Source: Hanleya hanleyi (lineage: Eukaryota; Mollusca; Polyplacophora; Lepidopleurida; Hanleyidae). Taken from it: DNA of 64,000 nucleotides. The position numbers and the translations under genes are program-made. The notes below the pieces were generated by a model. The model worked only from the letters and a program-made list of their open reading frames with translations, did no database searches and was not told the origin of the DNA. Location: contig JAVTVY010036947.1 in the NCBI GenBank assembly GCA_036873755.1, positions 1 through 64,000 on the forward strand, given 5' to 3'. This document shows, one piece after another, positions 12,832 to 22,651 of this stretch (position 1 is the stretch's first letter; every line of letters begins with the position of its first letter).

Positions 12832-14445
12832 TTAGCGCCATAGATCTTGCACGCTACGTTCGTATTTTGCTATCAGCATGCGATATGTATCGCCAAATTT
12901 GAGAAATTTGAGTGGAGGCGTTTGATGGAATAGCCCTGTTTTATAAGTTCTTGCAACAATGTTTTGTGACGTTGATTAAAATCGTCACATTTAAGACAAG
13001 ATCTAGCAAATGCTACTAAGCGAGATATGTATACGCCATATACAGTCCCACTGGGATATTACTGTCCAGAAAGGGATAGTTTACGATGTCGAAATTGTAA
13101 TCATCTCTTTTGTCATAAAGTCGACGAGAGAGAATGCCCGCTTCATTTTTATAGAGATAAAGATCTAAATATGTGCCTGTAGGGCTGTCTGTAGTTTCCT
13201 TCAAATCCAGTGAAGGTGGATATATATCCTTCACTGTGTCATTTATATAGCGATTATCCACAGCGAGAAGATCGTCTATATAGCGTTTAGTGAATGAGAA
13301 GGAACGGGATTTGAATGGATCGGTTTTTGAAAGCGCCTACATATAGTCATATTCATAAGAGAACAGATACAGGTCAGCCAACAGGGGTGCACAATTAGTA
13401 CCCATTGGAATACCTATATGCTGCTGATATATTGTGTTGCCAAATTTCACATAGATATTTTTAATGAGAAATTCAAGCAACTCTATAAACAAAGAAACAT
13501 CCCATGAATGATATCTCTTGAATGTAGTAGAGCTAAAGAATGCTTTATGGCTTCCGCCATTAATATATCTACGATCAGTTTTCTTGAACACAGATACTAT
13601 TAATGAACTTAGACGGTCAATAAGGTCCTGATGAGGGATTGTAGTGTAGAGAGTCGAGAAATGCCATGCGGATACATGTCTGTACGGTATGTGACCTTTA
13701 GCATCACGTTCTTCCGTAAGACATTTTGAGTTTTTTCAATATCCACATACATTCAACGCCAGAGTTCTTAGAAATAGTGGCGCAATACCTTTCCCAAAAC
13801 GTTTTTACCTCCTGAAGGGCTTGGTGGTGCAGCTTCTAGAGCCAGCTATGAATCTAGCTTTGTATGGTGATTTATGCATTTTGGGAGTCCAGTATAGTTT
13901 TGGTATGTCGTTATGATTGGTTGGAAGACAAATACCTCTTTCCCTGAGAAACTTTTTGTGATTGTTAAATAAATCTTCCAGAGTAAATGCAGTTTGGGAG
14001 TAAGTAGACGTATTTGCTGAAGGTATGTCTACACTCAATTCTTTAACCAGCACCTGGTAATAGTAATATTTACAAATGAATATTATATTATTCGGAGCCT
14101 TGTCTGCTGGGACTATGACGAATTTACTCTGGAGATTTGCTAGAACTTCTTGCGAATTGAGGTTTCTCAGTACTTGTTTTGCTTGAGGAAGAGTACTTCT
14201 GTCAATATGGCGGATTGTTTCAAAGACCTTGCTCTTGGTGAGGTCCAGCCAGTCAGCGAGTACTGTAGGTTCAACTTTTTCTCGCTTATACCAATCAATA
14301 ACGTACTGTTCCAAAGCAGACAGGACTATCTTCTGGTCGGCCTTCAGATTTATTCTTCTTGGCTCTCTATATTTAGGTCCTTTTAATAATTTAGTAATTT
14401 CATATCCTTATCACTCACCACATCAAGGTCACCAGTCACAATGTG
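12832..14445 (-). pseudogene. Penelope-like (or related) reverse transcriptase remnant
   Basis: Minus strand. Reading from about 14440: a HIVTGDLDVV segment (frameshifted), LKGPKYREPRRINLK, KFVIVPADKAPNNII, YWTPKMHKSPYKARFIAGS (RT motif 1 region), FSTLYTTIPH (catalytic aspartate apparently lost), QHIGIPMGTNCAPLLADL (motif B), KRYIDDLLAVDN (catalytic YIDD), LDLYLYKNEAG, RLYDKRDDYNFDIVNYPFL, and a C-terminus ending VQDLWR with its stop at 12832-12834. Between motif B and YIDD the frame is continuous except for one amber stop near 13335. At least two frameshifts lie at 13.6-13.8 kb. This family is widespread in marine invertebrates; assignment to Penelope-like elements is from memory and could be another YIDD retroelement. 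No endonuclease domain is seen. Confidence 0.75.
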
Positions 14446-15020
14446 TTTGCATGGTGTATAGATTGGAACCCTATTGGAAATCACATAAGGTTCCCCATAT
14501 GGCAATTATTCGACGGGAGATTTCACATTGCATTCCTAGGCCTCCGTCTGATCGACGGAGGTGAAAATGAGTCCAGCCGCTTGCCCGCCGACATATACGG
14601 TGTGTATGTATACTTGAATAAAAATAGTAAATAAATGCAGCGAAATTGCCATTGTGTGCGCCAAATATAATATTGTTAAAAAATCATGACGATTTGCAAG
14701 AATAAAACTGTATTACTCAACTCATCGCCTGTTCACTTATTATAGTATCCTGCCATATACGAACTACTTATTGGACGATATAGAACAACGAACAACGAAC
14801 GAGCGACTAATGTGGGTTGGCTGAATTGGGTGCATCCAATTATATTAACCGAAAATAAAGAAAACATATCAGGAAGTAACAGAGAGCCAAGCGGAACAGT
14901 CTCTGCGTTTCCAAACTGGAACTTGTGTGTTTATCGGCACCTACGGAAGAATTTGACATAACTCATTCTCTCATATACATTTACGAAATGCACAGGGCTG
15001 GAGATTTCAGTTCCTTGTCA
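14446..15020. other. No gene seen
   Basis: Overlapping plus-strand ORFs at 14229-14634 are mainly the shadow of the reverse transcriptase remnant and its flank. The remainder is noncoding. Confidence 0.45.
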
Positions 15021-15029
15021 CGATAAATA

Positions 15030-15160
15030 TATAAGTTATACCAGTGTCTTGCGTTGGTATACAAGCTGATATTTCGTCGAGATTACTTCGGGCTCGTGAA
15101 AATATTTATCTTCGAGACGAAATATCAGCCTGTATACCAACGCAAAACACTGGTATAACT
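15030..15160. repeat. Perfect-looking inverted repeat with GGTATAC cores
   Basis: Left arm AGTTATACCAGTGTCTTGCG..TTGGTATACA..CTGATATTTCGTC is complemented about 60 bp later by GACGAAATATCAG..TGTATACCAACGC..ACACTGGTATAACT. Few mismatches are visible. It would fold into a hairpin of about 50 bp per arm. Confidence 0.8.
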
Positions 15161-15684
15161 AATTTATCACATTGAAGAGCTATTTTCCTTGTTGGTTCAA
15201 CATATATCACTAACTCGAAAGAAAAACAGGCATACAACTCAACGCTGAACAACGTAAGACATCGTAAGTCGGAGAGGCAGCTTCGATCTCTTTTCGATCT
15301 GTTCCGCGATGAACAATAAACTGGATGAAATACTTAGCTGACATTCTGACGTTCCTGTTTATGTGGCATATAATGCTTTGGATGATAATTTATTTCTTAT
15401 CTTCATCTGCAAATACGCGATTTGCCTCGCACAACTTGTTCCAGTGGCGGAACTCGCCAATACAAACTCGCGCAGACAAATTCGCCTGAAACAGGCTTTG
15501 TCTGCAGGTGTTGCACGCGCGTCCTTGACTGCGTTGGTATATGGGCACGCGCGTCCTTTGGTATACGAGAATTTGGAATTGGTATACCAACGGTGGCTAA
15601 TGAAGAATTGCAATACGGTCTAATGCACTATGGTAATTAACCAATCAAAACCCTAAAATTTACTCTGAAATGTGATAAATTGTA
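15161..15684. mobile_element. Possible MITE with AATTTATCACATT ends
   Basis: The segment begins AATTTATCACATT and ends AATGTGATAAATT, a 13-bp inverted pair. Inside, TTGGTATAC motifs recur at 15.53-15.60 kb as in the adjacent hairpin. The short overlapping ORFs here have no recognisable domain. Target duplication is unclear. Confidence 0.4.
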
Positions 15685-16800
15685 ATATTACTCTAGTGAA
15701 CACAGTTATTGGAATGTTTTAAGGGAATATCGTTTCTCATACTGACCACACTAGGAAACCGTCTCCAAGTATTAACAACCATGTGAGTCAGCTCTGCTCC
15801 TTGCATATCACATCCTCGACAAGGAACGGGAATGCCCTACGGAATGTAACGTGTTGGATTTGTATGTAATTCTCCACTTCAAGTGTTTTTTTTTCACTCA
15901 AAAACGCCAATACATGTATCACTCAGTTACACACGTGATATCAATCCAGGGTCAAATAACGGCTAAAACAAGAAGGACCGAATCAAGTGGAGAATATCAT
16001 ACCAAAGAACGACGTACACGGCACGTGCGAGCACCTCGGCTTTGTCTTACCCCTGACTGTTTGTGAGGCAGTCGTTTAACCATAAAATACATTGCTATTT
16101 CTCACCGGTAAAAACGTTTGATTCAATATATCTTAATCAGGAAATTATCTCCAATGTGTCTGCTCCTCATTATAAATATTTTTAGTATTTACGCGTGAGG
16201 GGAATTTCTTCGAAATTCAAATCCTGTATATTCACGCGATCCCCAGTTTTAGAGAATAGGCCTTACTGGAAATTTGCTTAAATTGACTTGTCTCTAAAAT
16301 CCAGTTGGGTAGTAACATATTTGCTGGATATGTAGTTTTAGTTTTCTCAAGCAATGAAGGTAATTTTCTTTAAAACTGGTTTGAATTTGAGAAAAATGTG
16401 AACAAACCCTGGCTTTTGGAGCGACCGGCTGCTGACCTACATGAGAGCAATGATGCTCGGGATGTCATGCTTGGGTGACTCAACCACGAGTTTAGATTAA
16501 ATATAACTGGGTTATCTTCCCTTAATTTGAGGGCCATTTTGGATCATGCCCCCAAAACGACAATGCTACTGTGTACCCAAGTTTCAAGAGGCAATCCCTT
16601 TTACTATTACCAGGAATCGAGAATATGGTAGGAAAAAATGTATGAAGATGAATTATCTGTACAAATCCGCAGAGCAGCCCCTTTTGTTCTTGCGAGAGAG
16701 TAGACCATAGGGTAACGGAATGCAATAAAAACATCGCAGGTGATACTTACGGAACGTGTAGAGCTAGAGCTTGATGATCGTCGACATACATAGGGCGTGT
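15685..16800. other. No gene seen
   Basis: Noncoding by my reading. Short ORFs at 16522-16810 on the minus strand overlap each other in two frames and show no motif. Confidence 0.45.
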
Positions 16801-16804
16801 AAGG

Positions 16805-17560
16805 TCTCATACTGAGCTCCCGTGGTGTAGACCACGACTTGAGGGGATATCCATGTCATCGGTAACACCATTGGTGACGTCACCAGTAGGAGTAGTAGCG
16901 AAAGCGGGGATTTTGGGGGTGGGTGGGGGTGTGTTTGACCGATGGAGGGGCCATTATTGTTTCCAATTTGTCGTCCAGGGTGTCAAATTGAAGCTCTCTG
17001 TGTGTAGACCACGACTTGGTGGATATCCACGTCGTCTGTGACGTCATTGGTGACATCATCAGTGGGTAATTAGTCAAAGAGGGCATTTTGGGTTGTAAAG
17101 GGACGTATTTGGGGTAGAGATGGACCATCCGTGGTTCTCTGCATGTAGACGACGATTGGTATGGTATTTTTTGGAAGTCGCATCATGCTACGACAGGTAT
17201 TAGTGGAGCAATATCGTGCACAAAACTAGCCGAATTGTGCACTTCGAGGTAAAAGCATGAAACTTGGCATGATAGTAGCCAAAGATGTCCTGACCATTTT
17301 CTGGTAAGGACCCACTCATTTTTTTTTTCCAATATGGCCGCCAAATTGAAGATGGCCGCCAATATAATGGTCAAATACAGCAATATGGTAATAATACTGC
17401 TTATTGTTTTAGTCTAGGTCACGAAACTTGCAGCGATGCTTGCTATTAATGCTCTAGTCCGTTTTCAAGAAAGACCTGTAAAATTATTTTCCAAGGTGGC
17501 CGTCAAATTCAAAATGGCGGCCATGATAATGGTCAAATTAGTGGTAAATCATCATAAAAT
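16805..17560 (-). repeat. Repeat B, left arm (two tandem units plus tail)
   Basis: Two tandem copies of a unit containing GTAGACCACGACTTG, GGATATCCA, GTGACGTCA..GGTGAC and CAGTAGGAGTAGTAG lie at about 16.81-16.95 and 17.00-17.14 kb. They are followed by a tail with CACTTCGAGGTAAAAGCA and ATATGGCCGCCAAATTGAAG. All are reverse complements of sequence at 19.3-20.7 kb, so the two blocks form imperfect inverted arms about 1.7 kb apart. Confidence 0.75.
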
Positions 17561-17780
17561 ATAATGTTAATGTGCTTAAGCCAAGCAATAATTCCTGCTA
17601 CGAATAAACTTTATCTTTTACGGTAAAATGACAGTCGTATTCAAGATGGCTGCCAAGCGAAGCGCATTTTATTAAGAAAAAAACAGTCCAAAGACCACTT
17701 TCTGGATCTTGGAGCAACGTCGGCCCTCAGAAACATAGTAAGAATTCAAGCTTTGGTCCTCACCTTACGGTTTATACGTG

Positions 17781-17838
17781 TACACACACGCCCGCACACA
17801 CACACACACACCCATGCACACGCACACACACACACGTT
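17781..17838. repeat. CA microsatellite
   Basis: Imperfect (CA)n run interrupted by CGCCCG and CCATG. Confidence 0.9.
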
Positions 17839-17989
17839 TCAAGTGTGGACAGGCAGGACGGCGATTGGTGGCGAGAACAACGTAGGGGAGCTCTTTTGTA
17901 GGGAAGGTTTATGAAAGTGGCGGTATACCGGTTGGCCTAAAAATAGATCGCCAGCTAGCGCACTATCAAAGCAAGCGCTCTGACTCTTT

Positions 17990-18498
17990 CAGCAGTCATT
18001 CGTTCAACCACTGTTCTCGTGTACCACTTGCTCCAAGTTCTTTACACGCTTGCACGTCTACCATCCACGATGCTACTGCCCAGTACACCTGCGAGACCTG
18101 CGGGGATACATTTAATCGCCTGGATAGTTTACAGTGCCATGAACGGTTTCTCCATGAGAAATCTAGGCATCCAATGTGGGGACTGTGGACACCGCTTCAG
18201 ATTACACATTCAGTTGAGATCTCACCAAAGTGTAATCCATGGACATGCACGCTTGAGGGTTGAAGATGCCGTGGCGTTTGACTCCATCCGTGCGTCTACT
18301 TTTCAAGGTCCTGTTAGCGAGTATACATGTTCGATCTGCAGGAAGTCATTTAGTCGTAAGGTTAATTTACGGTGACATCAACGGTCGTTCCATAAGGCAC
18401 CCAGCCATGAATGCCAACATTGCGGTCGAGTCTTCGTACTCCAGTCAGTTGAGCCCCATCAATCCGAAAGACATTCACAGTTTGTGTTCCATCCATGA
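17990..18498 (+). pseudogene. Decayed C2H2 zinc-finger gene (about five fingers)
   Basis: At least five C2H2-like fingers can be read on the plus strand, but not in one frame. Finger 1 starts at 18014 (FSCTTCSKFFTRLHVYH), finger 2 at 18084 (YTCETCGDTFNRLDSLQCHE), finger 3 at 18172 (QCGDCGHRFRLHIQLRSHQ), finger 4 at 18322 (YTCSICRKSFSRKVNLR, then a stop at 18373 just before its H), and finger 5 near 18411 (CQHCGRVF). Frames change between fingers 1 and 2 and between 2 and 3. No in-frame Met precedes finger 1. The gene is dead, or single exons were captured and then mutated. It lies inside the inverted repeat B arms, upstream of the histone-like cassette. Confidence 0.75.
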
Positions 18499-18528
18499 CT
18501 TATACTAATAATTATTCTCAGGGTCAGC

Positions 18529-18840
18529 TTCTGATTGGACAAGAGCAGTCTGAGATCAGCACACTTAACTTCTGATTTGACAAGAGCAGCCGACTATGCG
18601 GCCAAGACACGGACAATAACATAATTGAATTGTAAACACACCCATAGCGGTTCCCCCAGCGTGGATGTGCTGTGATGGAGGGGATAATAAAATGATTGAC
18701 CTGTAAGCCTTGTTGTTGCTGTGCTCTTATTGGACTAACCAATCAGAATAGTACTTATCACGGGCCCGTAGAGCTACGTATAAGCGCACATGTGTGACAT
18801 CGCCTATAAAACACGTCCCTCTGGACCCCACACCCCCATT
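18529..18840 (+). promoter_or_regulatory. Histone-gene-like promoter: several CCAAT boxes and a TATA box
   Basis: CCAAT boxes appear as ATTGG at 18534-18538 and 18729-18733 and as CCAAT at 18739-18743. A mutated duplicate of the first occurs in CTTCTGATTTGACAAG near 18570. A TATA box TATAAAA is at 18805-18811, 53 bp before an ATG at 18858. Stacked CCAAT boxes before a strong TATA are typical of replication-dependent histone genes; the functional reading is inferred. Confidence 0.55.
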
Positions 18841-18857
18841 TCATCTGTTGCAGAGCC

Positions 18858-19165
18858 ATGACGGAGACCCATCTCTATGCCACTCGCATTTTACAGCATG
18901 TGACCGTGGTTAACTCACTCATGGGTTACCGAACAGTGGTTCGGTCCATGTTTGTAGATGGCGACGACAACGAGAGGCGATGCCAGATCCTGGAAGAATT
19001 CACAGAGTGGACTCGATGGCGAGGTGTGCTATCACCCATCACTACTGGACTATGAAAGCCATCCTGGATGCTCGGGATATGGACCACGCACGCTCACGCC
19101 GGAACCAGCGACGGCTCGTGGACCGCAATGGTCTTTGTTCTACTGACCTGACGCTGTGGCTATGA
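18858..19165 (+). CDS. Small ORF of unknown function in a histone-like cassette
   Basis: ATG at 18858 follows the TATA box by 53 bp. The first frame gives 65 codons (MTETHLYATRIL.. to a stop at 19053-19055). A second frame, open from 18980 to a stop at 19163-19165, continues with a basic segment HARSRRNQRRLVDRNG. The second stop is 30 bp before a histone-like stem-loop, the usual histone spacing, which suggests an original ORF of about 100 codons now broken by a frameshift near 19.03 kb. The product is not a histone and I do not recognise it: the first part is mixed acidic/aromatic, the second strongly basic. It could be a captured gene or a decayed element gene. Confidence 0.4.
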
Positions 19166-19194
19166 CAGTTCTGTCTTAGAGCGACAGAAAAGAA

Positions 19195-19210
19195 GGGCTC
19201 TTCAGAGCCC
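19195..19210 (+). terminator. Histone-mRNA-like 3' stem-loop
   Basis: GGGCTC-TTCA-GAGCCC gives a perfect 6-bp stem with a 4-nt loop. It is preceded by the A-rich ACAGAAAAGAA and followed by CCCATG, close to the metazoan histone pre-mRNA signal (6-bp G/C-rich stem, U-rich tetraloop, then ACCCA). A purine-rich GAGAGACGG about 12 bp downstream could stand for the U7-binding element. The loop differs from the canonical UUUC, so function is unproven. Confidence 0.5.
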
Positions 19211-19258
19211 CCATGTCTTCCGAGAGACGGCTAAGCACGATGTTCACACACACATACA

Positions 19259-19281
19259 CGCTCTCACTCACTCACTCACCA
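19259..19281. repeat. CTCA microsatellite
   Basis: Short (CTCA)n run, a motif that recurs at 49118-49143 and after the SINE tail near 56410. Confidence 0.8.
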
Positions 19282-19299
19282 TCGTTAGTGCGTCCATGC

Positions 19300-20690
19300 T
19301 TTAAGATGGAGGTTGGGCACGCAATTTGGACCACTGATGGTCCATCTCTACCCCAAACACCTTACTTAATGCCTACTTTGGCTACTACTCCTACTGATGA
19401 CATCCACAAAGACGTCACAGATGACGTGGACATCCCTCAAGTCGTGGCCTACACACCAAGGACTTCACAATGACACCTCGCACGTTGCATTCGGACCAAG
19501 AATGGTCCCTCAATCGCTCAAATATACCCCTGCGCACCTCCAGAATGACCACTTTACTTACTACACCCCAACTGCCCACGCACGCCCTGAATGACATATT
19601 GATGTTACTACTGCCCAACTGAGCATGCGTAGCACAATGCGACGTCCAACAAAAACCATACCATTCGTTGTCTAAATGCAGAGAGCTACAGGATGACACA
19701 AAACACGGTCCATTTGGACCACGGATGGTCCATCTCTACCCCAAAAACCTCCCTTCACACCCCCAAAATGCCCACTTTGGCTACTTCTCCTACTGATGAC
19801 GTCACAGATGACGTCACAGACAACGAGGATATCCCTCAAGTCGTGGTCTACACACCGATGGCTTCACTTTGACACCTCACACGACGCAATTCGGACCAAG
19901 TATGGTCCCTCAATCGCTCAAATATACCCCTGCGCACCTCCAGAATGACCACTTTACTTACTACACCCCAACTGCCCGTGCGCAGATTGGCGCGATTTTC
20001 AATCAAAAACACGCCAGTCTGACTCTTCCCCACGAAAGTTTCACTAGGATACCCCAACCGGTCCATTTGGATCAAAGATGGGTCCCTTGATTGCCCAAAC
20101 ATGTCATTTCCCACGTCCAAAATGACATCTTTCGTTACTACTGACCAACTGCGCATGCATAACACAATGCGACTTCCAACAAACACCATACCATTCGTCG
20201 TCTACATGCAGAGACCTACAAGTGGACACACCTCACTGTCCATTCGGACCAAGGATGGACCATCTCTACCCCAGACACCTTCCTCCACACCCCCCAAATG
20301 CCCACTTTGGCTACTACTCCTACTGATGACGTCACCAATGACATCACAGATGACGTGGATATCGTGGTCTACACCCCAAAACATTAAATGGAACATGACG
20401 GAGACACCAATAGCTAACACGATGCCAAGTTTTAGGCTCCTGACACAATCAAACAATGAACTAAGTTAATTTCAGCATTTGGTCATTATTATGGCGGCCA
20501 TCTTGAATTTGGCGGCCATGTTGGAAAAAAATTGTGTGGGTCCTTATCAGAAATTGATCGGGTCATCAATGGCTACTACTATGCCAAGTTTCGTGCTTTT
20601 ACCTCGAAGTGCACAATATTTTCACCATATTGCTCTACTAATGTTTTTTTGTTGGAAGTCACATCATGTTACGCATGCGCAGTTGAGCAG
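19300..20690 (+). repeat. Repeat B, right arm (three tandem units plus tail)
   Basis: Units begin near 19310, 19700 and 20220. Each holds GGACCATCTCTACCCCA or a close variant, CCCACTTTGGCTACT, one or two TGACGTCA sites and, except in the third, CAAGTCGTGG. Two units also share AATATACCCCTGCGCACCTC followed by CAGAATGACCACTTTACTTA (19.53 and 19.93 kb). The tail at 20490-20690 holds ATGGCGGCCATCTTGAATTT. The whole block is inverted relative to 16805-17560. ORFs in both strands here are side effects of the repeat. Confidence 0.75.
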
Positions 20691-20784
20691 TAGAAGGCCT
20701 AACGAAAGATGGCAATCGAGGGACCATGTTTGGTTCAAATGGACCGTGTGGGGAATCACATTGAAGCAAAATCCAAATCCGCTT

Positions 20785-21120
20785 TGTTGACGTCACATCG
20801 ACGTCATTTTTAAAACAGGTATTTTTTGGTCGATTTTTCGATATTTTTCTTTGCAAAAACTGCATTTTCTTTGCAAAATCTGCATGATGAATTTTTAAAT
20901 AATAGTCCGATGTGAAATAAAATAGTTTTTGCTCAATTTTCCTCGAAGAAAAGCAGGATTTTCGAAGAAAAATAACGAAAGCATCACTTTTCTGGTACCC
21001 CACATGATCGACATCTTGAATTCACCCATGATTCACCCGTGGGCTGTTATGCCAAACAACAAAAAATATAAAAGCCGACCCTCGACGACTTTTCAGTTTA
21101 TCATATTGGGGAATTTTGTT
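20785..21120 (-). repeat. Dispersed repeat A, copy 3
   Basis: It shares TGACGTCA, GGTCGATTTTTCGATATTTTT, GCATGATGAATTTTTAAATA, ATAAAATAG, CACTTTTCTGGTACCCCACA and CTTGAATTCACCCATGATT in the same order as 62520-62830, starting directly after the repeat B tail. Confidence 0.75.
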
Positions 21121-21978
21121 GCCTGACACTGGATTCAGCGGACCAGCACTACTAACACCGAAAATAAAATTGTTTACCCTAATAAGAAATAGTTTTTTAA
21201 AACAGTTTGCTATGCATTAAAGATTTTGTTTGCATAATTTGGAAGAGGATATAGAAATTCGAAAAATTTAACGAGCATTGTGCCGAGAAAATTGGGATTT
21301 CCGTCTTCGAAGTCCTTTGCACGTCACCTCACCCTTGTTTAAAATTGTTGTTGTATCTCAGATATTATTGCTTAAAAACCCCCACCAACAACAAAGTGTT
21401 GCCTGCTTGTGTTTCATATGCTGTATGTTATTACCCATAAATCTACGGCCTATTGATCCAGAACGTGCTGAATCACAACCTTACGGCATTATTTCGCTCG
21501 TCTCAATTTTTGATTCCATTGTTAGAAATACAAGTTAGTGCGATTTGCTTGGGCGTTGCATAAAACCCGATACCCCAGAGACTTTACCTATATGCATGAG
21601 ACTAAAATTATATGATATAACCTAACGTGACGTGTAGAGTATCCCTAGTTTTGTTTGAAAACATACATTTAGTAGGCTTATTCTGACTCCCTTGAATGTA
21701 GAACTCGAGACATTTTCTAAATATTATATGGACGAGAAATTAAGCGGCGTGTTACGAAAATACACAAATACAACTTAGAAATGCTGGAAGACAGTAAGTC
21801 TAACGAGGACGAGAACAAAATTTGGAAAGTAACAGCACAGCAGACCTTTTGGAAAATTACGGTACCGTTTGTGTGTCCGTGACGGAGATTTCTGAACCAA
21901 AAATTACACAAGAACAACAACGTTAATATTTCCATTTCTGGTGCAACTTACACGAACGAAAATGCCTAATGACTTGTC
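21121..21978. other. No gene seen
   Basis: Short ORFs only (for example 21278-21538 and 21717-21935). No motif, repeat or promoter stands out. Confidence 0.45.
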
Positions 21979-21979
21979 T

Positions 21980-22446
21980 ATGGTGGCTGATATCTGCCAT
22001 GTCGTTACAAGCGTCTAGTCCGTCATTCATAATTCAGCCGTCGTCCATTAAAGAATATCCGCGTCCATAATCCAAAGACCTATTCCATATTCCATATAAC
22101 AGTATTAGCACCAAATTCAAAAAGACAATCATAGTATACATAAACATAGGCTCATGGTACTATCATGGTACTATCGCCCTATTTTTACTGAAGCGATGGT
22201 ACGATGCGATGGTACGATGCAAATTCCTCCATCGTACCATCGCATCGTGCCGTCGCATCGTGCCGTCGCATCGTACCATCCTACCATCGTACCTCGCATC
22301 GCACCATCGCATCGTACCATCGTTCCATCGCATCGTGCCATTGTACCATCGCATCGTGCCATCGCATCGTACCATTGTACCATCGCGCCAGTTAAAATAG
22401 GCCGATAGTGCGATGATACGACATGGCAGATATCAGCCACCATACT
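21980..22446. mobile_element. Foldback element with minisatellite arms next to the protease gene
   Basis: The ends are long inverted repeats (TATGGTGGCTGATATCTGCC on the left and its complement at 22427-22446). The body, 22150-22400, is an array of a roughly 15-bp unit CATCGCATCGTACCATCG with variants, with a short inverted stretch near 22190-22220. Terminal TA on both sides could be the target duplication. A fragment of repeat R1 is inserted in the left half. The ORFs in this array read repeated TIVPSHR-type peptides and are artefacts. Confidence 0.75.
22008..22150 (-). repeat. Dispersed repeat R1, copy 3, inside the foldback element
   Basis: It begins ACAAGCGTCTAGTCCGTCAT and runs, with few differences from copy 2, to ACATAAACATAGGCT. 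There it stops sharply at the foldback minisatellite. Confidence 0.8.
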
Positions 22447-22515
22447 ATAGCTAGTCGGATTCAGTTTTCTTCCCACAAGGCATATGCATCAGTTGATTTA
22501 GCATTTCATCCAGCT

Positions 22516-22651
22516 ATGACAAAGTTTAAGTTACCATCCAAAAACTGTGGATATCTAGTCTGTGTGTTGTTAACGTCTGTTTTCCCAGCATCAGACCATG
22601 TGCACCTTGCAAGTGGATTTTTATCGGATGAATATCTGGATAAATACACAG
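22516..22651 (+). CDS. ADAM/ADAMTS-like metalloproteinase, exon 1 (signal peptide)
   Basis: First coding exon of a secreted zinc metalloproteinase, codons 1-45 plus one base. The ATG at 22516 (G at -3) gives a basic start MTKFKLPSKN, a hydrophobic core GYLVCVLLTSVF and a likely cleavage site after PAS, as expected of a signal peptide. The rest (HVHLASGFLSDEYLDKYT) starts the propeptide. The exon ends at a donor GTAAGA (22652) in phase 1 and joins exon 2 as g|aa (Glu). The frame is open upstream to 22423, but that lies in a foldback transposon, so the internal Met is preferred. No TATA box is seen; TTTTCTTCCCACAAG at 22464-22480 could be an acceptor for a 5' UTR exon. Confidence 0.8.

Noticed and set aside
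19195..19210. Bacterial-type intrinsic terminator
   Set aside because: No T run follows, and the surroundings are clearly eukaryotic.
22163..22476. Overlapping histidine/methionine-rich ORFs on both strands
   Set aside because: They come from the 15-bp CATCGCATCGTACCATCG array.
22423..22515. Upstream in-frame start for the metalloproteinase exon 1
   Set aside because: This start lies in the foldback element end; the Met at 22516 gives a normal signal peptide.
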